In this document: positions 1-7,102 of the stretch, piece by piece
Numbering within the stretch: the first letter of the stretch is position 1
Layout: each line of letters opens with the position of its first letter
Assembly (NCBI GenBank): GCA_964525945.1
Contig: CAZGKX010000078.1
Span: forward strand, 1 to 9,316
DNA from: CAZGKX01 sp964525945
Lineage (GTDB): Bacteria; Pseudomonadota; Gammaproteobacteria; Legionellales; Legionellaceae
Length of the DNA: 9,316 nt
Direction of reading: 5' to 3'
The notes under the pieces: model-generated
Seen by the model: the letters and a program-made list of their open reading frames with translations, nothing else
Databases searched by the model: none
Told to the model about the DNA's origin: nothing
Program-made: the position numbers and the translations under genes

Positions 1-15
1 TCAAGTTCATCTTTT

Positions 16-675
16 TTAAGAGGTTGACAGTTCAGCTGCGCGACCCATGCGTTGATAATGTTTCATTTGCCACAATAAGATGCTCAGCATGAGCAAAGAC
101 ACCGGATCGCCCAATTTATTCGGCCATCCCCAATGCAAGCACCAAGCCGCAATCATATCCAGTACTGTGAGCAACAAACTTAAATATAGATACGATACAC
201 TCAGCGCATTGGCTAATTTTAAGGCATTGTTTTTAATGATTTGAGGCAAGGTGTACAATAAAAAGCAAAGACGTGATAAATAACCGAGGGCCAATGAGGT
301 TTTTAAAGCCAGCAGTCCCCCGATAACCGTAAAAAAGTACACGATCGCCAGCATCGATCCGGCTAAAACCAGCCAATACAAATACACCAACCGTTGTTTA
401 CGCCGTTTTATTAACGAACGGGTGAGTTGCAAATGCTGCACCAACATGAGCGTTAAACCCACCACCGAAACCGTTTTGTATTGCCAAGGCAACCCTTGAG
501 AAAAACCATACAATAAATCAAAGAGATAGCCTGCATACAATAGCAAATGCATGCTGGGACTGAGGTTAACAATGTGATCCTCAGCCCGGTTGTGCAGGAT
601 CTGCGGTAAATAAACACCCACGTAGACAATGAAGGTGCAATTTAAAGCCATTGCCCCCAGCATTGCCGCTGTCAT
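16..675 (-). CDS. PQ-loop repeat membrane protein (SWEET/cystinosin/PQLC2-like fold)
   Basis: This 219-residue protein is strongly hydrophobic, with about seven predicted membrane helices (roughly residues 5-25, 43-60, 66-84, 97-118, 122-141, 160-180 and 190-204). Each triple-helix half carries one Pro-Gln motif: P24-Q25 in YLPQILHNR and P144-Q145 in YTLPQIIKNN. That duplicated arrangement is the hallmark of the PQ-loop family, whose members export or exchange amino acids or sugars across membranes. A basic stretch, KRRKQR at 90-95, lies in the loop between the halves and is probably cytoplasmic. The ATG overlaps the hutU stop as ATGA, so translation is probably coupled to urocanase and the start is well fixed. 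Some eukaryotic relatives (PQLC2, yeast Ypq proteins) carry cationic amino acids including histidine, so a role moving histidine or urocanate is plausible. That substrate is inferred only from the neighbour. Family assignment is fairly secure; substrate is unknown. Confidence 0.85.
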   Translation of the reverse strand: MTAAMLGAMALNCTFIVYVGVYLPQILHNRAEDHIVNLSPSMHLLLYAGYLFDLLYGFSQGLPWQYKTVSVVGLTLMLVQHLQLTRSLIKRRKQRLVYLYWLVLAGSMLAIVYFFTVIGGLLALKTSLALGYLSRLCFLLYTLPQIIKNNALKLANALSVSYLYLSLLLTVLDMIAAWCLHWGWPNKLGDPVSLLMLSILLWQMKHYQRMGRAAELSTS

Positions 676-2693
676 TGCACTTTTTCAGGAAATAAAGTTT
701 GCACCAAGGCGGGGTCCACTAAATTGGGCAAGGTCACCGTTAATTGCGGTTCATGATCCATAGCACGTTGGATAGCCGCCATAGCACCGGGGTTTCTTGC
801 CCAACTGCGTCGAGCAATACCATTGTTGACGTCCCAAAACAGCATGGACTTAAGGCGTCGCTCGGCATCCAACGAACCATCCACCACCAAACCAAACCCG
901 CCGTTGACCACTTCACCCCAGCCGACACCGCCACCATTGTGCAACGATATCCAGGTGGCGCCTCGGAAGGCATCTCCTATCACATTGTGGACGGCCATGT
1001 CGGCGGTGTATTGTGAGCCATCATAGATGTTTGATGTTTCTCGATAGGGGGAGTCTGTCCCGGAAACGTCGTGATGATCGCGCCCCAACACAATGGGTTT
1101 GGAAATTTTGCCGGCTTTTATGGCGGCATTAAATGCCAAGGCAATTTGCGTCCGCCCTTCGGCGTCCGCGTACAAGATACGTGCTTGCGAACCCACCACC
1201 AATTTATTTTGACCCGCGGCTTTGATCCAATGGATGTTATCGGTCAATTGTTGTTGAATGTCAGCAGGGGCTTTTTTAGCCAGTTCATTTAAAACGTCGG
1301 CGGCAATCGCATCGGTTAAGGCGAGCTCGTCTTCAAGTCCCGACGTGCACACCCAACGAAAAGGTCCAAAACCGTAATCAAAGCACATGGGCCCCATGAT
1401 GTCTTGCACATAAGAAGGGTATTTAAATTGCCCATCGGCTCGCACAATGTCTGCGCCAGCGCGTGCGGCTTCCAATAAAAAAGCATTGCCATAATCAAAA
1501 AAATACATACCGCGTGCGCTTAATTGGTTGATGGCGTTGGCGTGCCGCACCAATGTTTTTTTCACCTCACTCTGAAATTGCGTTGGGTTTTCTGCCATCA
1601 TGCGCTTGGATTCTTCAAATGTCAGGGTAACAGGGTAATAACCACCGGCCCAGGGATTGTGCAACGAGGTTTGATCCGATCCTAATTCCACCGCGACATT
1701 TTTTTCAACAAACGCTTCCCACAAGTCCACCACATTGCCGAGGTATGCAAACGAGACCGCTTCTTTGTGGTCACGGGCTTGTTGAATACGCGCGATAAGT
1801 TCACTTAAATCGCTATAAACTTCATCGACCCAGCCTTGACTGTGGCGTTTATGCACCGCCAATGGATTGATTTCTGCCACCACGGCAATGGCCCCTGCAA
1901 NNNNNNNNNNCGCCTTAGCTTGGGCGCCCGACATGCCTCCTAAACCGGCGGAAACAAACACTTTGCCTGCCAAACTATCGTGTTGATCACGGGCAATTTT
2001 TCGACCAGCATTTAGAATGGTAATGGCTGTGCCATGCACAATGCCTTGCGGTCCGATGTACATAAACGAGCCCGCCGTCATTTGACCGTATTGCGTGACG
2101 CCCAGGGCATTGAATCGCTCCAAATCATCGGGTTTGGAATAATTGGGAATCATCATGCCATTGGTGACCACCACGCGCGGGGCGTCGGAGTGGGATGGAA
2201 ACAAGCCCAACGGGTGACCGGAATAAAGCACCAAGGTTTGTTGATCGGTCATGGTGGCGAGGTATTGCATGGTTAAACAATATTGCGCCCAATTTTGAAA
2301 CACAGCCCCATTGCCACCGTAGGTGATCAACTCGTGGGGATGTTGAGCCACGGCGGGGTCCAAGTTATTTTGCAACATCAACATGATGGCCGCTGCCTGT
2401 CGAGAGCGGTGCGGGTACTCATCAATAGTGCGCGCGTGCATGGCATAGGTCGGGCGAAAACGGTGCATGTAAATGCGCCCAAAATCCTGCAATTCTTTCA
2501 AAAATTCCGGGGCTAATAGGGCATGGTGTTCCGATTTAAAATAGCGCAGCGCGTTTTGCAAGGCCAATTTTTTTTCTGCGGGTTTGAGTATGTCTTTGCG
2601 CTTTGGTGCATGGTTAATGGTGGTGTCATAAGGCATTAGAGGGGGTAATTTTTCTGGAATACCCGCTAAAATGCTCTTTTGGAATGAGTCCAT
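672..2693 (-). CDS. hutU: Urocanate hydratase (urocanase), long form
   Basis: Urocanase adds water to urocanate to give 4-imidazolone-5-propionate, the second step of histidine degradation, using tightly bound NAD+ in the cytoplasm. Motifs visible along the 673 residues include YGGNGAVFQNW (about 125-135), YSGHPLGLFPSH (157-168), the glycine-rich NAD site GLGGMSGAQ (250-258), GSDQTSLHNP (338-347), GPFRWVCTSG with the presumed catalytic Cys449, VVGSQARILY (499-508), and RDHHDVSGTDSPYRETSN further on. The length and the VVGSQARILY version of the signature match the longer class that includes animal UROC1 (about 676 aa). The common bacterial HutU is about 555 aa with FQGLPARICW. A GAGGAGA Shine-Dalgarno just upstream of the ATG supports this start. 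tRNA-Pro ends 20 nt upstream, and the stop overlaps the PQ-loop gene start. Ten Ns interrupt codons 262-265 but keep the frame, so I treat the gene as intact. No other hut gene is in the window. Confidence 0.96.
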   Translation of the reverse strand: MDSFQKSILAGIPEKLPPLMPYDTTINHAPKRKDILKPAEKKLALQNALRYFKSEHHALLAPEFLKELQDFGRIYMHRFRPTYAMHARTIDEYPHRSRQAAAIMLMLQNNLDPAVAQHPHELITYGGNGAVFQNWAQYCLTMQYLATMTDQQTLVLYSGHPLGLFPSHSDAPRVVVTNGMMIPNYSKPDDLERFNALGVTQYGQMTAGSFMYIGPQGIVHGTAITILNAGRKIARDQHDSLAGKVFVSAGLGGMSGAQAKAXXXXAGAIAVVAEINPLAVHKRHSQGWVDEVYSDLSELIARIQQARDHKEAVSFAYLGNVVDLWEAFVEKNVAVELGSDQTSLHNPWAGGYYPVTLTFEESKRMMAENPTQFQSEVKKTLVRHANAINQLSARGMYFFDYGNAFLLEAARAGADIVRADGQFKYPSYVQDIMGPMCFDYGFGPFRWVCTSGLEDELALTDAIAADVLNELAKKAPADIQQQLTDNIHWIKAAGQNKLVVGSQARILYADAEGRTQIALAFNAAIKAGKISKPIVLGRDHHDVSGTDSPYRETSNIYDGSQYTADMAVHNVIGDAFRGATWISLHNGGGVGWGEVVNGGFGLVVDGSLDAERRLKSMLFWDVNNGIARRSWARNPGAMAAIQRAMDHEPQLTVTLPNLVDPALVQTLFPEKVQ
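1901..1910. other. Assembly gap (10 Ns) within hutU
   Basis: Ten consecutive Ns fall inside hutU, directly after the GLGGMSGAQAKA stretch of the NAD-binding region. The reading frame continues on both sides, giving four unknown residues, the last being Phe, Leu, Ile or Val because its codon ends in TT. The run of exactly ten suggests a scaffolding placeholder rather than a measured distance. Confidence 0.99.
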
Positions 2694-2694
2694 G

Positions 2695-2705
2695 CTATCT
2701 CCTCA
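2695..2705 (-). promoter_or_regulatory. Ribosome binding site of hutU
   Basis: On the minus strand the sequence TTGAGGAGATAGC precedes the ATG. GAGGAG is a near-perfect Shine-Dalgarno with about 5-6 nt spacing and fixes the hutU start at 2693. The site lies within the 20 nt between the tRNA 3' CCA and the start codon, so no room remains there for a separate promoter. Confidence 0.75.
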
Positions 2706-2713
2706 AAAATAAA

Positions 2714-2790
2714 TGGTCGGAGTGACAGGAATTGAACCTGCGACCCCTGCCTCCCGAAGGCAGTGCTCTACCAGGCTGAGCTACACTCCG
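2714..2790 (-). tRNA. tRNA-Pro (anticodon CGG)
   Basis: The minus strand folds as a full cloverleaf. The acceptor stem is CGGAGTG/CACTCCG, the D-arm contains AGCTCAGCCTGGTAGAGC, and the anticodon arm is CTGCC-TTCGGGA-GGCAG with anticodon CGG. The T-arm has the conserved GGTTCAATTCC. The discriminator is A and the 3' CCA is encoded (TGG at 2714-2716 on the plus strand). The C1:G72 pair and CGG anticodon identify a proline tRNA reading CCG. The gene is 77 nt including CCA, and hutU follows on the same strand after 20 nt, suggesting a shared transcript. Confidence 0.97.
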
Positions 2791-2940
2791 TGAACAAATC
2801 AACCCCCACGCTATGCCAGTAAGGCGTTATCAATGAGGCGTATTGCTTCATGCGGTCAATGCTTATTTATACACGGAATTGAGGCGCATTTGCAAGGTGA
2901 ATAAGGATTCTCCACTTCAATTCGCATGTCTGGACTTGCG

Positions 2941-4233
2941 TTATTTAAAGGAAGAATTAAGGGTATATTCCAAGACTTGTTGGTCGGTAATTAATCCATC
3001 TGCCACAGCTTCATTGCTCACGGTAGATTGTGCTAGAGCGGCTTGCATTTCAATGGGTAATGGTTTTTTATTGTTGAATGCCAATAAAGTACTCCAGCTC
3101 CACCAGTTCGCCGTCCAGTGAGCATCGTATGGGTTGTTTAAATGAACCCTACGCATTAATTTTTTTGTGCGGGCATTCCAATAAAAAAGCGGGGCAATAT
3201 CACGTTGTCTGGCAGCACTTGTTTCATCCGCAAAGGGGAGTAAATGTTCAATTCCATCGTCGCTGGGCGGCCTACCATTTTGATAGGCATAGTAAATTTG
3301 GTCCGCTGAGCGTTGCAATGCTTCCAATTGGAAGGCTCGATTTTCATCCGATTTTGGAGAAAACAAGGATTTATCGCCGTAAGCTATCCAGTGATCGCCT
3401 CGTGCGTTATGCACATGCAAACCATATTGATTTTCTTCATCATGCATGATGCCACTGAGCAAATCACCCACAACCTTGGGGGTGACTTCATGGGCCAATT
3501 CGTTGCGAGGTGTGCGCATATGGCCGGATGCATATCGATCGGAGAGAAAGTGGCAGGCAAAGGCATTCATCGCATAAGCGTGTTCGAGTCGAGCCACATT
3601 CTGCGTTTGCGACGCAACGATGGCTTCTTCCATCGCTACACCATGACCTATTTGGTAAACGTGCAAAGCATCTGCCCCAAAATGATCGAAATTAGAACTC
3701 GCTAGTTGCAGAAAGCGCCCAGTCGACAGCCACCACATTGATTTTGAGCAGCCGCCTCCGGTCACGCAATTGTACTGCCTCACATAGTCCAAACCGCATT
3801 TAGAATAAATTTCTTCCTCTGTTTCTCCCCGTTTAACGCCATCTTCAATCATCGCATTTTCGTGGCGCATGAGAGTGATAATTTTAGGCACTTCCAAGAC
3901 GGCTTCTTTGTTCACGGCAAACGCATTAAATGCGGCAAGGAAACGTCTTCTCATTTCAGCAAGAGACTTTCCTCTGGAAATGGGTTGCAACGGGTCGCCA
4001 TAAAAATCCCCCAATGAAAGAATAATGCCATAGGTTAAATTTAACCCATTGGGCAGATGCAATACCTTTGATTTTTCCGGTGAGTGGGGATCATCAAGCG
4101 CTAATCGAACCTCATTGCCTAAGCTCACATGTTCTGGAGAGGTGTAAGTCATACCTGAGTCAGAAGCATTGCTGGGCGTGCAAAAAAAACCAATATAGAG
4201 GTAAAATAAGAGAATTTTCCAAAAAATTTGCAT
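2941..4233 (-). CDS. Secreted zinc-dependent phospholipase C-like protein (PlcA/PlcB/PlcC family)
   Basis: The mature part has the features of the zinc metallophospholipase C family known from Pseudomonas fluorescens PLC and Legionella PlcA/B/C. Counted from the chosen start, SNFDHFG lies at about 180-186, a His-rich helix with HFLSDRYASGHMRTPR at 228-243, and HDEENQYGLHVHNARGDHW at 264-282. These His and Asp residues are candidate zinc ligands. Length (430 aa) suits the family. The frame opens with a TTG at 4284 and has ATGs at 4257 and 4233. I chose 4233 because it gives a compact signal peptide (MQIFWKILLFYLYIGFF, then CTPSNA with likely cleavage after Ala) and because the best promoter lies over the TTG; 4257 is possible. 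No start has a good Shine-Dalgarno. The likely role is hydrolysis of phospholipid headgroups outside the cell or in a host compartment. Family call is from remembered motifs; substrate is not shown. Confidence 0.68.
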   Translation of the reverse strand: MQIFWKILLFYLYIGFFCTPSNASDSGMTYTSPEHVSLGNEVRLALDDPHSPEKSKVLHLPNGLNLTYGIILSLGDFYGDPLQPISRGKSLAEMRRRFLAAFNAFAVNKEAVLEVPKIITLMRHENAMIEDGVKRGETEEEIYSKCGLDYVRQYNCVTGGGCSKSMWWLSTGRFLQLASSNFDHFGADALHVYQIGHGVAMEEAIVASQTQNVARLEHAYAMNAFACHFLSDRYASGHMRTPRNELAHEVTPKVVGDLLSGIMHDEENQYGLHVHNARGDHWIAYGDKSLFSPKSDENRAFQLEALQRSADQIYYAYQNGRPPSDDGIEHLLPFADETSAARQRDIAPLFYWNARTKKLMRRVHLNNPYDAHWTANWWSWSTLLAFNNKKPLPIEMQAALAQSTVSNEAVADGLITDQQVLEYTLNSSFK

Positions 4234-4275
4234 GTTTAAAGAGACGTCACGGGACATTGGCTGTTCAAAAAATAC

Positions 4276-4305
4276 ATTGTACAATTTTTTTCTATTTGCC
4301 GTCTA
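4276..4305 (-). promoter_or_regulatory. Candidate sigma70-type promoter for the phospholipase C-like gene
   Basis: On the minus strand, TAGACG (4305-4300, four of six matches to TTGACA) is followed after 18 nt by TACAAT (4281-4276, five of six matches to TATAAT). Transcription would begin near 4270, upstream of the ATGs at 4257 and 4233 but downstream of the TTG at 4284. This argues against the longest reading frame start. Confidence 0.45.
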
Positions 4306-4332
4306 CTTACGGGCGTGCCTCGGAATGCGTGC

Positions 4333-5301
4333 TCAATGATCGCGTTTTATGGCGTATTGCGCCAACTCAGCCAATGCGTCTTTGTACACGGAATCGGGAA
4401 TCATTTGCAAGGCCGACAGAGCCTTTTCGACCTCAGTTGTTGCGACTTCGCGCGTGTAATCAATGGCTTTGGTTTCAGCAATAGCTTCGAGTATCGCCGG
4501 CAAATAATCCAACGTGCCTTGCTCCAAGCTTTCACGCACTTTCAGCTGTTGGGCGGGCGTGCCATGTTTTAACACATGCAGCAACGGCAATGTCGCTTTA
4601 CCGTCAGCGAGATCATCACCTATGTTTTTACCAATGGTTTGCGCATCGGAGCAATAATCCAACGCATCATCAATCAATTGAAAGGCATTGCCCAAATGCA
4701 ACCCATACGCATACAGAGCTTCTTCCATCACAGGGTCTGATTTGCTGATCAAAGCGCCTATGCAAGCAGAGGAGGCGAACAACAATGAGGTTTTAGAGCG
4801 AATCACATCAAAATAATCATCCACAGACAAGGAGTAATTGTGGCGGTTTGACAATTGTTTGATCTCACCACAACTGATTTGATGGGCGGTGTCTGTCAAC
4901 AAACGCATAATAGCAAAGTCGCCGACGTCCAGCATCAATTGCATGTATTGAATAAAAAGATAATCGCCCACCAAGATGCTGGCCTTGCTGCCCCAGATCT
5001 CATTGGCCGTCTCACGGCCACGACGCAAAGTCGATTCATCGATCACATCATCATGCAGCAGGGTTGCCGTGTGAAAAAATTCGATCATCGCCGCCAAAGG
5101 AATGTGTGCTTGGCCGGAGTAATTGCAAGCGCGGCTCGCCAACAACACCAACAACGGCCGCAACCGCTTGCCACCGCTTTGCACAATGTGCGTCGCTAAT
5201 TCATCGATCAGGTCAGTTTGTGATTCAATTTTCTCAAGGATCAAGGCATTAACTGCTTCAAAATCCTCACTCACCAACGCTTTTAAGCGGTGAATTGTCA
5301 T
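4333..5301 (-). CDS. ispB: Octaprenyl diphosphate synthase (trans-polyprenyl synthase)
   Basis: This 322-residue protein is nearly the same length as E. coli IspB and resembles it throughout. It condenses farnesyl diphosphate with isopentenyl diphosphate to make the long all-trans side chain of ubiquinone and menaquinone. The first aspartate-rich motif is DDVID (84-88) within FFHTATLLHDDVIDES, and the second is DDALD (211-215) within NAFQLIDDALDY; both bind Mg-diphosphate. GGKRLRP (43-49) is the conserved substrate-binding segment and GDD near 228-230 is also typical. The residue five before the first DDxxD is Ala79, a small side chain, as in long-chain synthases; farnesyl synthases carry an aromatic residue near there. 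The exact chain length cannot be read from sequence. A GGGG stretch about 8 nt before the ATG may serve as Shine-Dalgarno. The gene is divergent from the acidic-protein gene and lies about 100 nt upstream of the phospholipase C-like gene, which has its own candidate promoter. Confidence 0.93.
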   Translation of the reverse strand: MTIHRLKALVSEDFEAVNALILEKIESQTDLIDELATHIVQSGGKRLRPLLVLLASRACNYSGQAHIPLAAMIEFFHTATLLHDDVIDESTLRRGRETANEIWGSKASILVGDYLFIQYMQLMLDVGDFAIMRLLTDTAHQISCGEIKQLSNRHNYSLSVDDYFDVIRSKTSLLFASSACIGALISKSDPVMEEALYAYGLHLGNAFQLIDDALDYCSDAQTIGKNIGDDLADGKATLPLLHVLKHGTPAQQLKVRESLEQGTLDYLPAILEAIAETKAIDYTREVATTEVEKALSALQMIPDSVYKDALAELAQYAIKRDH

Positions 5302-5329
5302 CGTTTACCCCAGAGAAAATAATGCATGA

Positions 5330-5358
5330 ATGCTAAGCGGGGTAGGGATTATTGTCAA
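5330..5358 (-). promoter_or_regulatory. Sigma70-type promoter for ispB
   Basis: A perfect TTGACA -35 box (minus strand, 5358-5353) is followed after exactly 17 nt by TAGCAT (5335-5330, four of six matches to TATAAT). It sits about 30 nt upstream of the ispB ATG in the right orientation, and no other good candidate was seen in the intergenic region. Confidence 0.65.
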
Positions 5359-5437
5359 GTTTGGGATGGGAATAAATTGGTCAGGCTTTACATTGGGCTG
5401 ATATTAATTAATTACATCATATTGAATTTAATGCTCA

Positions 5438-5467
5438 TCCACAATAAAAAAATATATGTACTATAAT
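5438..5467 (+). promoter_or_regulatory. Candidate promoter for the acidic orphan gene
   Basis: A consensus TATAAT -10 box (5462-5467) lies 28 nt upstream of the ATG. The best -35 is weak: TCCACA (5438-5443), 18 nt away. The surrounding region is very AT-rich, with an ATTAATTAAT palindrome at 5402-5411. A strong -10 with a poor -35 suggests activator dependence, but no recognised activator box was found. Confidence 0.45.
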
Positions 5468-5495
5468 AACTATAAATGAATTATTGGAGATCAAA

Positions 5496-6722
5496 ATGTC
5501 TTTTGAAGATGTATTTAATGCTGGTTTGGAATTGGCTCCCATGCCAAATGAAACGCCTGATGATGATTACTGGATTGCTGTTAATAATTATCTAAGAGCT
5601 TTTAATAAAGAATATTTGACGCGACATGGTGAAGACTATCCCCGTGGTCTGCTTGAACGACATGCTTTGGAAATTTTTGACAAGAGCAGAAACGGCAAGG
5701 AATTCGATGCAGATAGATTTCGGCAGAATCTTGAAACTAAATTAATTGTTAGGCCAGAAATTATATTATTGGGGGAGAAAGATTTTGAGGAGGAAGAGAA
5801 CGATCAAGAGAATGTAGATGAAGCAGATAGAGAAAGTGACTTAAGTGATGTACGCAGTGCTCGTAGCATGAGTTCTGTCACAATGAGTTCTGTGGGAGAA
5901 ACTGTACAAGAGGATGATGAAGAGGATTTAGAACAAGAGACTAGAGAAAGAAGGATGAGCGATGCTTCTTTTGAATATGCCGTACCTTTTCCAGGGCTTG
6001 GTGAAAGAAGTTCTCAACAGGAGGAAGAGGGCCCAGAAGCAAATAGAGAAACAAGCATAGTTAGTGGAAATAGGGTGCCGAGTTCCAGCGCAATGAGCGT
6101 TACAGGATTAGCAGGGCACAACCTAGAAGAGTTGCGGCCTAATTTAGATTTAGACGATGAAGATCTGAAAAAAAATATGAGCGATTTATTGATAAAATAT
6201 CTAGATCATTTACCGTCTGTGCAGGACCTCGAGGATGATGACGATAATATAAGCCTTTCGGAGTCCGTTGATCCTGTGAATATAAAGTCATCTTGGCTTA
6301 CAAGAAATTATGAATTAATAGATATTAAACGAAAAATAGTTCAAGAGGCACAAAATATATTAAAGGGACAAATAGAGAGTGAGAGTACTTATAAACCAGG
6401 TATAGCGGGATGTGCGAAATATTTAGAAGACAATAAGGCTATATTAGCAACCCCTACCCGCGGTAAACTGGAAAATTTAGCCATTAAAGCTTCCTTAATA
6501 ATTTGTGGGAATGTGTTTTATGCGATATATAAATTGGTACAGTATGTAAGGGGCAGTTACACCCACGGGGAGGCCCTTAATAAAAATATCCAAAATATTA
6601 AACAAACTCAACTTGATATGAAGGCTGTTCTAAAAGAACAGTTCGATGCAGGCGATCAGCCGGATCTGCTAGATTCTCCCCGTTCCCCCTATTCTTTGAC
6701 AAAGGGTGGTGACGAGGAATGA
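5496..6722 (+). CDS. Acidic low-complexity protein of unknown function; candidate secreted effector
   Basis: I do not recognise this 408-residue protein. The ATG at 5496 is preceded at 6 nt spacing by GGAG, so the upstream in-frame TTG at 5484 is part of the Shine-Dalgarno region, not the start. Residues 1-95 look like a small folded domain with aromatic and charged residues. Residues 96-260 are disordered-looking and rich in Glu, Asp and Ser: acidic runs near 98-112 and 139-149, SMSSVTMSSV at 124-133, and EDDDD at 246-250. Residues 261-385 look helical, with a hydrophobic segment at about 328-351 (LAIKASLIICGNVFYAIYKL...) that could be one membrane helix or an amphipathic membrane-binding helix. 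The tail is polar and ends GGDEE. There is no N-terminal signal peptide. The gene is visibly richer in A/T-ending codons than its neighbours, suggesting acquisition. Such architecture is common among type IV-secreted effectors of Legionellales, but no diagnostic domain or clear C-terminal E-block is seen. Existence as a gene is likely; function is open. Confidence 0.8.
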   Translation: MSFEDVFNAGLELAPMPNETPDDDYWIAVNNYLRAFNKEYLTRHGEDYPRGLLERHALEIFDKSRNGKEFDADRFRQNLETKLIVRPEIILLGEKDFEEEENDQENVDEADRESDLSDVRSARSMSSVTMSSVGETVQEDDEEDLEQETRERRMSDASFEYAVPFPGLGERSSQQEEEGPEANRETSIVSGNRVPSSSAMSVTGLAGHNLEELRPNLDLDDEDLKKNMSDLLIKYLDHLPSVQDLEDDDDNISLSESVDPVNIKSSWLTRNYELIDIKRKIVQEAQNILKGQIESESTYKPGIAGCAKYLEDNKAILATPTRGKLENLAIKASLIICGNVFYAIYKLVQYVRGSYTHGEALNKNIQNIKQTQLDMKAVLKEQFDAGDQPDLLDSPRSPYSLTKGGDEE

Positions 6723-6735
6723 TTTGAATTAGGAT

Positions 6736-6771
6736 GTAGGGTGGGCAAAGGAGCATAGCGACGTGCCCACC
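6736..6771 (+). repeat. REP-like palindrome A
   Basis: This 36-nt element begins GTAGGGTGGGC and ends GACGTGCCCACC, with GGTGGGC/GCCCACC arms forming a 7-bp stem around an imperfect inner stem. It starts 14 nt after the stop of the acidic-protein gene. It differs from element D at a couple of inner positions (GAGCATAGC instead of GAGCGCAGC). Its orientation is the same as D and opposite to B and C. Confidence 0.85.
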
Positions 6772-6776
6772 TCTCC

Positions 6777-7028
6777 TTTACTCGAAAATAAATTGTGAAT
6801 TGCTCTCCAATTGCTGTTCACTTCCCCAATTTAAATCATAATAACCGCGTTCTAAATATTGTCTAAATGTGCTCTGGCTCCATTCAGCTGCATTTTTAAC
6901 GTAACCATGTTTCACCGGATTATAATGGATATAGTCCAAACACCATGCAAAATCATCTGCATTGCGAATAGCATGTTTCCAGAAACATTTTTGGCATATG
7001 GTTTTCTCGCGGCGGTGATTGGTGGGGC
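6777..7028 (-). pseudogene. RAYT transposase remnant (C-terminal part only)
   Basis: On the minus strand this encodes the C-terminal 80-odd residues of the neighbouring transposase, starting about RPTNHRREKTI, through YIHYNPVKHGYVKN with the catalytic-region tyrosines, to QFIFE and the stop at 6779-6777. It matches the intact copy codon for codon with scattered substitutions such as Trp to Cys and Arg to Cys in the WQKRFWEH region. The N-terminal half, including the start codon and the metal-binding His-x-His motif, is absent. Just upstream of the junction the frame meets a TGA, so the fragment has no route to translation and is dead as an enzyme. Confidence 0.85.
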
Positions 7029-7102
7029 GTCAATGCGCTCTTGTGTTTACCTTATGGTGGATGGGGGTGGATGCAAGATTTTTTTTATTTGCGGGATGGT
7101 TT

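Noticed and set aside
1..10. ATG at 10 on the minus strand as the start of a further gene after the PQ-loop gene
   Set aside because: Only ten bases are visible and no clear Shine-Dalgarno precedes it.
744..2516. Several plus-strand open frames of 60-90 codons inside hutU
   Set aside because: They lie antisense to a long, well-conserved gene, lack Shine-Dalgarno sites and show no recognisable protein features.
2791..2860. TTGATA and TTGACC as -35 boxes for tRNA-Pro
   Set aside because: Neither has a reasonable -10 at 16-18 nt spacing, so no promoter is called.
4258..4284. TTG at 4284 as the start of the phospholipase C-like gene
   Set aside because: It would sit within the likely promoter, lacks a Shine-Dalgarno and would put an uncharacteristic extension before the signal peptide.
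5401..5432. TTAAT-rich stretch resembling a PmrA box upstream of the acidic-protein gene
   Set aside because: The TTAAT units do not fall in the direct-repeat spacing expected for PmrA binding, and the region is simply AT-rich.
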